Positions 1 through 12,276 of a stretch of 64,000 bases of DNA are shown here, piece by piece. The notes beneath the pieces are model-generated. The model was not told the DNA's origin, did no database searches, and was given only the letters and a program-made list of their open reading frames with translations. The DNA is from Oegoconia quadripuncta (Eukaryota; Arthropoda; Insecta; Lepidoptera; Autostichidae), in NCBI GenBank assembly GCA_949316235.1, contig OX438747.1, forward strand, positions 32,088,601-32,152,600. Direction: 5' to 3'. Numbering within the stretch: the stretch's first letter is position 1; each line of letters starts with the position of its first letter. The position numbers and the translations under genes were made by a program.

Positions 1-9
1 TTTATTTAT

Positions 10-100
10 TTATTATTTGGGGGACTGGCTATCTTATCTCTGCCAACAGGAACACAACAATGCTATTAACATTGCTGCTTGGCGGCACATTTAGATTTAG
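10..100 (-). repeat. SINE family A, partial copy
   Basis: Matches the tail half of the family seen complete at 3178-3505, from the GGGGGACTGGCTATC block to the CTGCTTGGCGGCA block. The tRNA-like head is missing. Confidence 0.7.
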
Positions 101-364
101 ATTTAATAATTTATAACGAGTCAATGTATTAATACACTGTTAACACTGTGTTTCAGGTAGTGGTACTCGTATCATACATGAAAACATAAATAATATAGAT
201 TTTTTCACCATACAATGCAATCTGTGCCTTATGAGTATTGGACTGAACTCCAATATTGATACCGAACGAGCGCTTCGCTTCGCCTCCACGCAACCGCCAA
301 TAATAGGACGACAAATTCTATAAATACGATGACCCGTAAGGTACAGTCAGTATCAAAAGGAAAA

Positions 365-650
365 TCAAAAAAATAAGAATAAGAATAAGAATCGTTTATT
401 TGACCCATTTAGCGACACACATATTGTTATAAACATGAAATCTGAAAATATAAGTACACCGTGAAGTTGGGGCCGAGTGAGATAACAGTAGGTAGTATGT
501 ACACAAAACAATGTCCTGTAATAGGATAGGTACCTACTCCTATCTCATACATAATGCAGTTTACAAAGTACAATAAAAAACAATGTTTCACTTACAGACT
601 AAATTCCTTAAAAGTTAAATTTTCGGTGTCGCAAAGTCGCAAATAATCGT
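365..650 (-). repeat. LINE 3' end with AATAAG tail
   Basis: An inverted copy lies at about 16090-16345; both share the GTTTATTTGACCCATTTAGCGACAC block. The AATAAG repeats at 368-390 are the 3' tail of a minus-strand non-LTR element. No coding part remains. Confidence 0.55.
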
Positions 651-659
651 TATCTAACT

Positions 660-1590
660 CTCCCAGCTCGTAAACATCCCACTGCAGGGATAATAGGCCT
701 TCCCTCGAGTATGGGCCATAGTCCACCACGTTGGGCCAATGCGGTTTGGAAACTTTTTTGTTTATGCACAACGGGTTGGTACTTGACCTCTATCACACCT
801 GATGTTAAGTGAAGATGAGGTCGAAGGTGGAAGCGTACTGACCCGGAAACCCCAACACATTTGGGGGACTGGCTATGTTATCTCTGACAACCGGAACACA
901 ACAATGCTATTAAAATTGCTGCTTGGCGGCAGATTTAGATAAGATGGTGGTAGCTAGCCAGGCGGACATTTAGAATGCCCTACCACCAACCAAACCGAGT
1001 ACTTAAACATGTACCCCGCTGGGGATCGAACCCGCACCCTCCGAATCGTAAACCCAATGTTGTTTACATTGAGCCACGGAGGCGGCCTTCCCTCGAGTGT
1101 GGGCCATAGTCAACACGTTGGACCAATGCGGATTGAGAACTTTTTTTTTTATGCACAACGGGTTGGTACTTGACCTCTATCACACCTGATGTTAAGTGAA
1201 GATGAGGTCGAAGGTGGAAGCGTACTGACCCGGAAACCCCAACACATTTGGGGGACTGGCTATGTTGGCTAACACAACAATGCTATTAAAATTGCTGCTT
1301 GGCGGCAGATCTTATCTAAATCTGCCGCCAACTACCAAGCTCGCCAGACGGACATTTAAAATGCCCTACCACCAACCAAACCGAGTACTTAAACATGTAC
1401 CCCGCTGGGGATCGAACCCGCGACCTCCGAATCGTAAACCCAATGTTGTTTACGTTGAGCCACGGAGGCGGTTAAACTACTTCTTCACGTGCCTTTAGAA
1501 CTTTTATTTCTCATGCATTCAGGTTTCCTCACGATGTTTACCTCCACCGTTTAAGAGCAGTCGGATAAATGCACATAAGTAAGTAAGGCT
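660..1590 (-). repeat. Nested SINE C / SINE A tandem duplication
   Basis: SINE family C on the minus strand (compare 54545-54825) is interrupted by SINE A. The block from CCTTCCCTCGAG to the end of SINE A is present twice in tandem (about 697-1085 and 1086-1473, period about 388 bp). The SINE A copies are about 755-1085 and 1143-1473, both minus. The rest of SINE C resumes at 1500-1590. Confidence 0.7.
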
Positions 1591-2158
1591 TTATGTTCCC
1601 CCCAATACGTCCAATTACTATAGCAAATCTTATACTCTGCAAGCAATCCGTTTATGGAACGCTCTTCCCGAGTCTATACGTCGTGCATAATCATCATTTA
1701 CTTTTAGAGCACAAGTCAAGGCACATTTTCTAGCGTCTTGACTGTTGTCATCCATTATTTTCTTTGTTTGGTGTCACATATATTGTATATGTATGTATGA
1801 TAATTTATCGCTATATATGTAGGTATATTTTACACTATCATTGCATGTAAGTTGATGTTCATATCTAACGTATGTATGTTTATATCTATTGTTTGGTATC
1901 TATTATTTTATATATATATTTTTTAAATCATTGGTGCACAAACCTACTTGCTTTTATCCCGTTCTACTTTTTTTTCCCTCTACCCAAAGGTTGTCTGGTA
2001 GAAATCGCTTAATAGCGATAAGACCGCCTGGTTGTACAGTTATAATTTTTTTGAAGCTATATTTACTTTAGTAACTTATTAGTAATCTGTGGCTATATTA
2101 AGAAGTGTATTGTAGAATTTTGTGCAATAAAGTATACTTGATTGATTGATTGATTGAT
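1583..2158 (+). mobile_element. LINE 3' end, 5'-truncated
   Basis: Degenerate coding sequence at the start resembles the C-terminal tail of a non-LTR reverse transcriptase protein (LWNALPES-like stretch near 1660). A 3' UTR follows with the family block AATCGCTTAATAGCGATAAG, then an ATTG repeat tail at 2138-2158. Stops and shifts make it a dead copy. Confidence 0.65.
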
Positions 2159-2159
2159 A

Positions 2160-2280
2160 AGTAATTAAATTAAATTTAAAAAGTCATTGGTACATGCCTG
2201 CCTGGTAATCGTAACCGGACCTTTTTGACGGACGGCAAATTGGGAGACCGCGTCTTAACCGCTGAGCCACCGACGCTATT
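2160..2280 (-). repeat. SINE family C, head
   Basis: The minus strand reads a tRNA-like head (GGTGGCTCAGCGGTTAAGAC), a box-B-like block and CAGGCAGGC. Same family as 41560-41890 and 54545-54825. Too degenerate to be a tRNA gene. Confidence 0.6.
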
Positions 2281-2381
2281 CATCTAACTTATATTATAAA
2301 TTCGAACATTTGGATGTGTGTTTATTTCTAGCTCAATCACAGCGAAACGGGTGAACGATGTGGATGCAATTCGGTGTACAG

Positions 2382-2785
2382 ACGAATCATCCTAAAATTA
2401 TCACATGGGCTAAAGTGTTACCTCCAAAAATTTTTACTTTTCTTATTTTCCTTACCTTTTTTATTATTTTAATGAAGTGTTTACGGTTTATTTTCCTTTA
2501 TAAAAAGAAAAAAAAATCCAAATAGAAAAAAAAATCGAATAAAAATTGTCTTAGCCGGATTCGAAAACCGTGTCTTTTCGAAAGACGTTACCTAAGCACT
2601 CGTGTCGCTTGCCACTAGACCACGATATCAATTAGCAGAGCCGACGAAATTTTCTTACTCATTTATATGTGACATATTATTATGGATTTGGTTTGAGTGT
2701 TGATATTGTATGAATACTTTCTAATAGATGGTGCTAGCAGTGCTTCCGTCCATACGGTCCATATAATACTTTTAGGGAGATCCGT
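2382..2785. mobile_element. 404-bp TIR element with internal tRNA-like block
   Basis: Nearly identical to 27722-28122. The ends form imperfect inverted repeats (ACGAATCATCC against ACGGATCTCCC, then CTAAAA and a shared TAT/TAGG stretch). Inside, the minus strand has an A-box-like TGGTCTAGTGGC and a B-box-like GGTTTTCGAATCC, so the element looks like a SINE held between terminal inverted repeats. Confidence 0.6.
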
Positions 2786-3177
2786 GTGTACCTATAGGTA
2801 GGACATAACTGGATTAAGGACATGGGATATTTTTGATCCGGGTAAAGTGAGTAGTTCCGGCGGGATAAACAAATTCAACATATCCGCGATAAAGCTATTC
2901 TACGCAAGCGGGCGGAAAGCTAGTCTTATAATATTTATTGTCTCTCATGTGGTAAAATTTGTAACTGACTGACTACACTCCAGGACCGATCGTTGTAGAG
3001 ATCTTTGGGGAGGCCTTTGTCCAGCAGTGGACGTCTTTCGGCTGATATGAGATGATGAGGTCACTGAGAAGTACCCTATCGGTTTTGATGATGCGTCGGA
3101 GAGTAGGACTGTTAATGCTTTCAAAGATCGTATCGATTTCTATCTACAGTAGAGGTCTTTCGACTGATATATTTTAA
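2786..3177. other. Repeat remnants, no gene
   Basis: Contains the right half of a dispersed element (GCGGGCGGAAAGCTAG near 2910) into which the TIR element at 2382-2785 was inserted. An RTE-like LINE 3' end follows at about 2985-3060 (block GTCTTTCGGCTGAT followed by GATGATG), with a second short piece near 3150. Confidence 0.4.
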
Positions 3178-3505
3178 ACGCCTCCGTGGCTCAATGTAAA
3201 CAACACCATTGGTTGTATGAATCGGAGGTCGCGGTTTCGATCCCCAGCGGGGTACATGTAAGTACTCGGTTTGGTTGGTGGTAGGGCATTTTAAATGTCC
3301 GCCTGGTTAGCTACCACCATCTTATCTAAATCTGACGCCAAGCAGCAATGTTAATGGCATTATTGTGTTCCGGTTGTGAGAGATAAGATAACCAGTCCCC
3401 CAAATGTGTTGGGGTTTCCGGGTCAGTACGCGTCCACCTTCGACCTCATATTCACTTAACATCAGGTGTGATTGAGGTCAAGTTGTGTTGTGCATAAAAT
3501 TAAAA
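3178..3505 (+). repeat. SINE family A, near full length
   Basis: The tRNA-like head (GCCTCCGTGGCTCAATG, then GGTTTCGATCCCC) is followed by the family body with TAAGTACTCGGTTTGG, TGCCGCCAAGCAGCAATG-like and CCCCCAAATGTGTTGGGG blocks, and an A-rich end. This is one of about a dozen copies in the window. Confidence 0.8.
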
Positions 3506-5219
3506 ATATATATATAGATTAAGCAATGCCATCCAGCGAGGTAATGCAGCCAGCATCTTGGACACTCTTCCCACATGGGCTTCTAAGTGACGAAGTGGCA
3601 CAGGCTCTTTAGATTCATTGTTTCTTAGGAGCTCTTATTTGGAAATTGGTAATAGTTATAGATTACTATTTTATTTTGTCTTATTAGGTATTGTATATTC
3701 TTCAGTTCTGTAAACAACTATATTATGTCTTAATAAAATATGAAGTATAAATTAAAGAATTTATACATTATTCATGATTTCACTGACATAATGTTGGTCT
3801 CGACTGTACTAGGACCTCACAACACGTGAATCGCTCGCTAAAAGTACTAGGGCATCATCGAACGTGTGGAGCCAGAGAGCCAGTCGCTGTGTTCCCAGAG
3901 TCCGCAAAAAAACTACAAGCTGTTGCGGGCGTCAAGTTTCCCAAATACTCTCGCTGTGAAATTTATTAGTTTAGTATTTTATTTTATCTTAGTAGGTATT
4001 TATTAAGTTCCATGTAAACAACTATATTATGTTTTAATTCATATATAAAATAATGATAAACCAGTAAGTAGAATTAACAATTTGAAATAAAAAATTATTG
4101 AGGATATGAGCATTCCCCATGCAACACCTGCAGTTTTTGCCATTCAGTCGTATTCTGAAAATCATTTCAACAATAGAATGTTGCACTATTCTTGAGTGAC
4201 GATTGCATTGCATTTTCAAATAAATATCCAGTACGATGAACTCTGCGTTATTGACCACCAACTTGGCAACTGGTTGGATGCTGACAACACGTGAATGCTT
4301 GACGCAAAGTACTAGGACAACATAAAACGCGAGGTCCATCGCGCAGTCGCAGTACATCTCCATTATCGCCAGAAAACCTCTACGAGTACATGTACTTGTT
4401 ACAGTAGCGGCACTACTTCTGCTTTCCCAAATACTTTCAACGAGAAAACTTAAATTTAAACTTTAACATATTTTTTTACAATCACTACAACATAAAAAAA
4501 AGAATTTTGTATAAACGAAATAGTAAATACACATTTACTAATTAAAAAAAAAATTGTCCCAGATCTTGCTGAACCGGAAGCGTGCCTAAGAGGCAACGAT
4601 TGCCTAACCGATTTTTTTTAATACATGTAAAATAAACGAATTGTGTGAAATCAGAGTGGAGTTGTAAAGAGGATTATATGAATTTCACCCTAAATAACCG
4701 AGACATGTGGAAAAGACTCCACCAACAAGAGCATAGCTCTTAAATTGAAGAGGGATAGCTTGTACCGTAACACGTGAATGTCTGACATTGAATACTAGGA
4801 TATCATCGAACATGAGGAGCCATTGCGCAATCGCAGTATATTAGTGTCCGCAGGAATATCTCTACAGGTAGTGTGGGGAGCAGTTGTTATCGTACCGACC
4901 TGTTGTCATCACAAGAGGTCAATGTCTCACATTGAGTACTAGGATATCATGAAACGTGAGGAGCCATTTCGCAGTGGTAGTCTATTCGCAGTGTCCGCAT
5001 GAAAACTCTACGAGCACCTATTACGGAAGCGGCGCCACTTCCGCTTTCCCAAATTATCGACGTGAAAACGTAAATTCGAAACTTTTTCCATTCTGACAAT
5101 TATTTCAATAATAGAAAACTACACTAATTTAACACGCTTTTAGCTTCACGTGTAACTGACAATGTAATCAAATTTTGAAAGTTAATTTAAACTTACTTCT
5201 ATTGTCGTATTGAAATGAA

Positions 5220-5430
5220 ACTTTATATGTATAATTCTGATAACAATACTATAATTTGGTATCTTGGAGCTGATCTGGTGATGGAAGCAGGAGGTGGATG
5301 GTAAAACTCTTCAGTAGCTACAAGTAAACCTCTCGAGTTTGGGCTCATATGATTCGTTTTGACGAGTCCAAATACATTACACTTGGTGTCGACGATGTGA
5401 TGATGGAACTGAGAGATGAATGGTGGAAAT
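5220..5430 (-). repeat. Copy of the 117-bp repeat family
   Basis: Reverse complement of the material at 12361-13060: shared blocks GAGTTTGGGCTCATATGATTC and ACTTGGTGTCGACGATG-like. It sits inside the module array and carries about one and a half units. Confidence 0.6.
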
Positions 5431-7814
5431 GTTGCGTGTTTTTATGACAACTATATATTTTTAGAGTAACATTTGCAATGTTTTCCCAATAACTCTTGCA
5501 AAATGATGACTAAAACTAAGGTTAGTATTAAGCACCAACTTGGCAACTGATAAAATGACCGACTTAATACGTAGGTAGGTACGGTATAGTTTGGTTACGA
5601 TCACAACATGTGAATGATTCACAAAAAGTATTAGGATATCATCGAACGTGAGCCGCAGTCGCATTGTGATCCCAGTGTCCACAGAAAAGTACCTAAAACA
5701 CTGTCAGGTGACCTATCTGAATTATGGCTATAGAAAAGTGTCTGTTTCTGAGATAGCTTTATATAGACAGGCAAAGTGGGGAACTGAAACTATAGTACAT
5801 GACATCTGAGCAGACAAAGCTTCTCTAAATCAGACAAATGCATCCATCTCACCTGGATGCCGACATACATAGGTACCCACCGGTTTGTTATCATCGTGAC
5901 ACGTGAATGTCTCACAATAAGTATTAGGATATCATCAAACGTGAGGAAACATCCCGCAGTCGCATTGTATTTCCAGAAAACTCTACAAGCACCTGTTGCT
6001 AGAAGTAGCATTGTCAGCAGGTGAATGTTTTATAATGAGTACTAGGACATCATCGAACGTGAAGAGCCATCACGCAGTCACAGTGCGTTCCCAGCGACCG
6101 CAGGAAAAACTCGCACGTGTTGCAGTAACGACGCCATTTGCGCTTTCCGAAATACTATCGACGGGAAAATGTAAATTTAAAGCGTGCTTTTAAATACGTG
6201 TTTGAAGAGATTGTCATTCAATAGGATTCAATGCCAATTTAGAATACAAATAAAACGGCGAAATTACACTTCCTCATATGGTAATGATGTATTTTTCCCA
6301 TTTTTGATGCCTGGCAGAGTTTTTTGCCATTCAGTCGGATATAAAAATTATTTCAGTAATAAATACTTCTACGTCTAGTCTTTGCTACTATTTTCAAATA
6401 AATCTCCAATGGAGGATAAACTAAAAGCATAGTAAAATAATGACAACCACCTCGGTAACTGATAATATGTTGATGCCGACTGTATTATAAGTACTTAGTA
6501 CATAAGGCATCGTACCGATGACCATAACACGTGAATGTTTCATACAGAGTATTAGGGTGCCATCGAACGTGAGAAGCCATCGCGCAGTCGCAATGCATTC
6601 CCAGAATCAGCGGGATAAACTCTACAAGTGCATACCTGTTACAGTAGCTGTGCTTTCTAAGTACGGCGAGATGGTATTATTCCATATGCAAATGACGAAT
6701 ATAGTTCAAATTTTTGACACCTGGTAAGGTTTTCGTCATTCAATTAAATTCTGAAAATTGCAATATTTTAGCTTGACACTTTGCCATGTTTTCCAAATAA
6801 ATCTCGTAGGATGATTAGTTTATAATCGACCACTGTTCTGCTTAAAGTCCCGGTTAGTTATAAATTATGTAAACAAACATTCAGGGGTTCCCAACTTTTA
6901 TAAACAAAGCGCGAACACTAAGTGATATTAAGTCTAGCGCATTTGAAACTCCTATGGCACATATTCGAAAGTCGAATGACCCGTCAATTTTAAAATGGCG
7001 GACCAAATATTCACAATCAATTTAGGAGTTCTGTTATTGGAGAGTTATTGCACGGGTAATATTTATATTGTTCGGTTTGTGTAGCAGCACATTGTAACAT
7101 CGTAATGATACGTATGTACTTATTGTAAACTTCATAACTTGTAAGTCTTGTGAAATACTGTATTACTTACCTTGTGGATAGTGTCGTGGACTGTGTATAT
7201 ACTTAATACCTACAGAAAATGTTAATAATGTAACTATGTACACTGTTGTTAACTGTCCCAAATAAATAAAATAAAATAAAAATAAAATCAAGGAGTCGGA
7301 TACGTTCCTGTACCACAATCATTGAAAAACATGCAACAAACTTTACATCCCTAAATTAATTTTATAAGTACATTTAGAACTCTTTTATCGCTACGTTCAT
7401 ACAGTAGAGGTTCGTTTATATATTGCTTCTCGTGACGGGGTCTTTAAATCAGAACACATGAGTATCTCACACAGCGGACTAGGACATCATCGAACATGAG
7501 GAGCCCGGTGTCCGCAAGAAAATCTCTACAAGTTTCTGTTGCGGTAGCTGCGCTACGTCCGCTTTCTAAATACTTTCGACGCAAAACCATAAATTCAAAC
7601 CTTGTTTTTAAATATTCTTATAAAAGAATCATAAATTAATTGGGATGAATTAATTAAGAAAAAGGCATTCCTTTATACAAATTACTGTAAGAATTATGCA
7701 AAAGACTGATGAGTCTTGAATGAAGGCAGCTAACCTACTCTCTTAGAGATAAGCTCACATATATAACTTCTTGTATGTGACCAATATAATAATATCTTTT
7801 ATGTATTATTTTTA

Positions 7815-8150
7815 GCCGACCGCTAAAGTGTGCTGAAGTACTGCATGAGTTGATCCCGCCATCCCCGTTCTTACATCGAACTTCAAGACGTACCGCAGGA
7901 TATCACCCGCACTTAGTTGACGTGCCATTTATAAGGACCAAGCGTTTTAGGTCTTCGTTTCTCATGCGCACGGCTAAGGAGTGGAACGCATTGCCTCCGT
8001 CTGTGTTTCCAATCGCATATAACCCGCAGCTCTTTAAAGTCAGGTTAAATAGGCATCTTCTGGGAAAGCTCGTTCCATCGTAGACCTTATCTCGACATTA
8101 GTCCAGATTAAGGTCAAGAGCGATCCCATTCTAATTAAAAAAAAAAAAAA
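7815..8150 (+). pseudogene. LINE reverse transcriptase C-terminal tail
   Basis: An open stretch reads through a His/Arg-rich segment, VPFIRTKRF, then RTAKEWNALPPSVFP and FKVRLNRHLL near its stop at 8083. This is the conserved tail of insect non-LTR retrotransposon ORF2 proteins, after the polymerase domain. The 3' UTR ends in a poly(A) at 8136-8150, so this is a 5'-truncated insertion, not a host gene. A related tail lies on the minus strand at 13580-13850. Confidence 0.7.
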
Positions 8151-8400
8151 ACCGCCCAAGGAAGGCGGGTAATATTTTTCGAGTGTATGTATGTTTGTAT
8201 GTATGTATGTCCGTTCCTTTGGCGCAACTTGTAGCGTAAACGGCTTGACCGATTTCGAAATGAATGGCGTCGTTAGATTCGTGTTGGCACCCGGAGTGTC
8301 TTAGGATACATTTTATGCTAAAAAAATCCAACAAGGCGTCCGCGAAATATAAAATATGCTAGCGGGTTTTTTGGTTTTTAAATACTTAAATAGTTATTAA
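8150..8400. repeat. Dispersed element, copy 1
   Basis: Shared with 45540-45735: blocks GGTAATRTTTTTCGAGTG, CCGATTTCGAARTG, GTGTCGTTAGATTCGT-like and GGCGTCCGC. It resembles non-autonomous elements common in Lepidoptera; I cannot assign a superfamily. Confidence 0.5.
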
Positions 8401-9160
8401 TAAGAATTCGTATGACGTGTTTAGTCCCCATTTTAGACACCTTAAACCATTCAGTCGGTTTCTCAAAATTCTTCTAATAATTATGTGATATATCTATAAT
8501 ATTGGCTATGTTTGACGGACGGGGGATAATTTAAATTTATTATATTGACTTGGTAACTGAAATAATGTAGATGCCGACTGTACAAAATAGGGTATCGTAC
8601 CGCGTACCGATCGTTTACACCACGTGAATGTCTCAGATAATGTACTAGGATATCATCGAGTGTGAAGAGTCAGTGCGTTCCCAGTGAACAATCTACAAGT
8701 TCAACAAGTGTGTTAAGCAACGGCACATCACGTGGATGTCTTACACTAAGTACTAAGGCAACATCAATCGTATGGAACCATCGCGCAGTCGCAATGTGTT
8801 CCCAGCGCCCGTACGAAAACTCTACAAATATCACTGACGTGAAGTAGCGGCTCCACTTGCGTCTTACCAAATATTTTCCACATGAAACCGTAATTTTAAA
8901 TCTTGTTTTTTAATACACGAATAAAAGGATCGTAAACCAGTAGGATCGCTTTACAATTTGGAATAAAATTTGATAAGAGAAATGGTACTTCTTCATGTAA
9001 ATGAATTTAGTTCCCTATTTTGACACCAGCAGACTTAAATTTGTCATTCAGTCGACCACCAAACCTCACCCAGTCATCATCCACTATGAAGCCCACGAAA
9101 TGTGAGCCACAATCCTTCCGAAGGTACTAGGACACCATGAGTTAAAAGAGTTATCGACGC

Positions 9161-10257
9161 AGCTACGAGCGACCGTTGAACTTAGGGGGTGGGGCACAGT
9201 AAGCTGAAAGCCTGAATATATCTATACCGTTTTGTCAGCAGGGAGGGAGAAGGACAAAATATACGGAATTTCAGCACTGGCACTACGAGAATGTGAATAG
9301 GTAATTCACGGGCAGAAACAACTCTCCCGTACAGTTATGTTTTTAATTAGGTTCTCGCTACGATAAGCTAAGTGAAAAAGCGGCTCCTTCATCATAGTTT
9401 TTTTTAAACGAAAACATTAGGTTATTACAATACAGTTATTTTATAGAACACCTAAATAAGTTGTATTTTATTTATAAAGGATTTTTTTTTCATTTATTTA
9501 TTAGGACCACAAACAAGTTCACAATATATTGAAAGAAAGAAAGAAAGAAATAAATTATTTATTTGCCAAAATACAGTTTACAAGGTCTGATAAGAAATTT
9601 AGGAATCATGTATTCAATCTGCATGCAGATGTGCAAAATATGATTTGTGACACTTTACATAGCATTCTGATAATTTAAATATTCCTTAACATCATAGAAA
9701 CACTGCCTGAAGCCATTGTATCAATCGAATTTTTAACATTTTGTCATTAACTAATTTTGTCATATATAAACAACTTATACTAGACCACATTTGTAATTGT
9801 GAACCCAATATCATTGGTCACAACGTAATTATCATGTAATAATGTGAACCCTAACAACCACTGACACAGACAGCAGACTGACAACTACAGAAACTTATAT
9901 AAGTTATATAGGTGGAGTGTATATTTATATAATCCATGAAATACATTTATGTATTAATACAAGGTGGTTTGAGTTGTGTCACTTGTGTATTCTTATGAGG
10001 TTTGTGAAATGTAAATTTGTTATATTTGACGTAAAATAATATGATTTGTGTGCAATTATTTAGTTCGGTCCTCGATCAGTCCTCTCTTGGGCAATCATGT
10101 TATTTAAAATAAGTGTAGGTAAATCAGATTAGGAGAAGCTTGGCTAGGAGTTTTGATAGTTAAACATTATTTTCGCAATGACCTGATGCTGTAGCCAGAT
10201 TTGTCTTCCCAAGGGGGAGTGTCTCCTCAACGGTTATGAAATTTTACAAACATGGTT
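9161..10257. other. Intergenic repeats, no gene seen
   Basis: Contains a minus-strand LINE 3' end at about 9530-9765 with a GAAA tail at 9532-9550; its UTR is shared with 58612-58800. The remainder is AT-rich and unrecognised. Confidence 0.4.
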
Positions 10258-10847
10258 AGGTATGTCAGGATCGCCGCGACCTCGTCGCAGCGGTAGGGGA
10301 CGATCTCTCCTTGCCGGCCATAGTCAAGGCTATAGTCGGCGACGAGAGGTCGTGGAAAACGGTCCTCTCCTTCTGCGAGAGCGTGATCTCGCAGAAGGAG
10401 GCGGCGGAGAGAGAGAGGGAGGCCGATCCCTCTTCTCATCCCATCCGCCGCAGACGCACTGGGACCCGGAGAAGGGCGTATGCCCACCTTCTCCCCCCTA
10501 CCTAGCGAGGCTGGGTGGTGACTCGGGGGAGTCACCCACCCACCCACACGCAACGCAACACGCGTGGTGTTCCCACGCGCCTTCTTGAGGTGGCTGGACC
10601 AGGAGATTCCTCCCTGCTCCAGCCTATAGGAGGGCCCGCCGCCGCCGTTGCCCTGGCGGCGGGCGCCGCGCTGGCGTGGCTGCGGACGATTACCGAGGGG
10701 TACCCGTGGCCACGCCGTTTCGGTGCGCGCGGAGGAACACCGGGGGACTCCCGTCTGGAGCGGTGAGTCCCACGGGGGTCAGCGGCGGGTTGAACGCGTA
10801 AATGTGTTTTCCCCCCGTCAAAAAAAAAAAAAGGTATGTCAGGATCG
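10258..10847 (+). mobile_element. R1-clade LINE, 5'-truncated, with 16-bp TSD
   Basis: A GC-rich block in AT-rich surroundings. The 16 bases AGGTATGTCAGGATCG occur at 10258-10273 and again at 10832-10847, directly after a poly(A) at 10820-10831. That is a target-site duplication around a 558-bp insertion (10274-10831). The 3' UTR matches the minus-strand piece at 36762-36985. The insertion is not in rDNA. Confidence 0.8.
10299..10505 (+). pseudogene. R1-type ORF2 C-terminal fragment
   Basis: Reads DDLSLPAIVKAIVG, then ERSWKTVLSFCESVISQKE, then an acidic/basic AAERERE stretch and a stop at 10503-10505. The arrangement of a short hydrophobic helix followed by a Glu/Arg-rich tail is typical of the extreme C-terminus of R1-clade non-LTR ORF2 proteins. 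Only the last 70 or so residues remain because the insertion is 5'-truncated, so it cannot encode an active transposon protein. Confidence 0.65.
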
Positions 10848-11671
10848 AAGCAAATGGAAGTCTGAGGTCTCTGCCGACCCCTACGGGAAACAGACGTGAC
10901 TTTATGTAAAGTGTCATTCTTTGGAGCTTGCTAACTAGTAAATAAAAGACGATCTCAGATCTCTCTCGTACCTACTTGTATTTTTACTTTCGGTATTTTA
11001 TTCGATATAGTTTGACATAAGTAAAGGAGTAAGTAAGAGTCTTGCCCATCACTAGTAAATTCATCATTCACAGACAATTTCAATATGGCCCTTTGTTTAC
11101 ATAACTATATAAGTTCCCTTAATAGTTTATGTATGTATAGTAGAATAGTAATGTCGTAATCATTTTATTTTTATTTTATTTTATTCAGGACAACTAACAG
11201 CTACACAATAGTTATGTTTTATAATCTTACATGTAGACAATGGCGGTCATTGTGTAACCAACTCCGTTATCCACGACAATTTTACTATAACTGCAGAGAC
11301 AGAAAAGCAATCCGAACCAGTTAATTTAAAACTTAAGTATCACCAATATCCGACAGGACTTCCAAACACTGTTTCTTATATTGGTTTTTAGACAAAAAGA
11401 TTACCTACATCCACATCAGTTAGATATTTATTATAGATGTTAGTCAGTCGACACAGGGGGGCACGCTCCCCTGCATGCGTTCTGCTTTTTTTGCTGCTGC
11501 CCTGCAGAGGGCGGCAAACGAGCATACGGGTCACCTGATGGAAAGCAATCATCGCCGCCCATGGACACCCTGCCCCTGCATGGTTCGTATCCATAGCCAC
11601 CATGGACATAAACTGCTTGTGTTAAACGCAAACAAGCGATGAGGAGGATGGATGGAGAAGAGAGATTATTG
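10848..11671. other. Repeat fragments, no gene seen
   Basis: Starts with the interrupted target of the R1 insertion (block ACGGGAAACAGACGTGACTT). A minus-strand LINE tail with ATTTT repeats is at 11160-11200. A minus-strand reverse-transcriptase fragment at about 11485-11600 belongs to the family at 16355-16790 and 31141-31350. Confidence 0.4.
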
Positions 11672-11925
11672 ACCGCCTCCGTGGCTCAATGTAAACGAAA
11701 CATTAGGGTTTTCGATTCGGAGGTCGCAGGTTCGTTACCCAGCGGGGTACATGTTAGTACTCGGTTTGGTTGGTGGTATGGCATTTTAAATGCAAGCCTG
11801 GCTAGCTACTACTAATCTGCCGCCAAGCAGCAATCTTAATAGCATTGTCGTGTTCCGGTTGTCAGAGATAACATAGAGGGTCAGTACGCTTCCTTCGACC
11901 TCATCTTCACTTAAGCAAGTAAAAG
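11672..11925 (+). repeat. SINE family A copy
   Basis: The tRNA-like head and body are present; the CCCCCAAATGTG block near the 3' end is deleted. It ends about 200 bp upstream of the predicted gene A promoter. Confidence 0.7.
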
Positions 11926-12138
11926 CTTGTTTACAACAGTACTATTATATGTACAGCGTATTATTTATGCGTGTATGAATGCAGTAGTAGAAATAAATGC
12001 TTTATCCGTCTATCAATAAAGTCAGGCGAGTCATAGATATATTTAGACGTAGCACAATGACGTAGTTAACATAAGTTCTAAACATTAATTAAAATAAGAA
12101 TCAAAATGGTACAGAATTATACCAATTATTATATTTCC

Positions 12139-12214
12139 ATGCAAATAAGTAAATCATTTGCACGATACATTTATATACTTAAGAATGTAAATTTAATGCA
12201 AATATGTATTTAAG
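12139..12214 (+). promoter_or_regulatory. Candidate gene A promoter with POU octamers
   Basis: Two exact octamers ATGCAAAT lie at 12139-12146 and 12196-12203, with a reverse-strand near-match ATTTGCAC at 12156-12163. A TATA-like TATTTAAG is at 12207-12214, about 63 bp before the predicted start codon. In Bombyx, the POU factor SGF-3/POU-M1 binds octamer-like sites in the sericin-1 promoter (established). That these sites drive gene A in silk gland is inference. Confidence 0.45.
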
Positions 12215-12276
12215 GTCCACATGTTATTAAAGTCTGAGTGTATGTACGCAATTGCATAGTAAGTGCTTCACTTACA

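Larger units (their letters stand above)
3780..9160. repeat. Degenerate array of CACGTG-bearing modules
   Basis: A module recurs about twelve times, near 3822, 4289, 4769, 4917, 5604, 5897, 6020, 6525, 7455, 8622, 8730 and 9100. Its signature is ACACGTGAATG, then AGTACTAGGAYATCATCGAA, a block near CAGTCGCAGTGC, and CTACAAGCACCTGTTGC. Between cores recur GCGCCACTTCCGCTTTCC, TTGACACCTGGCAG and ATTCAGTCGG blocks. Spacing is irregular (about 0.1-0.9 kb). Short minus-strand frames in it are not conserved between modules, so I do not call genes. Confidence 0.7.

Noticed and set aside
3780..9160. Several 60-110-codon genes in the module array
   Set aside because: Open frames shift between module copies, carry no conserved start or domain, and change with each repeat.
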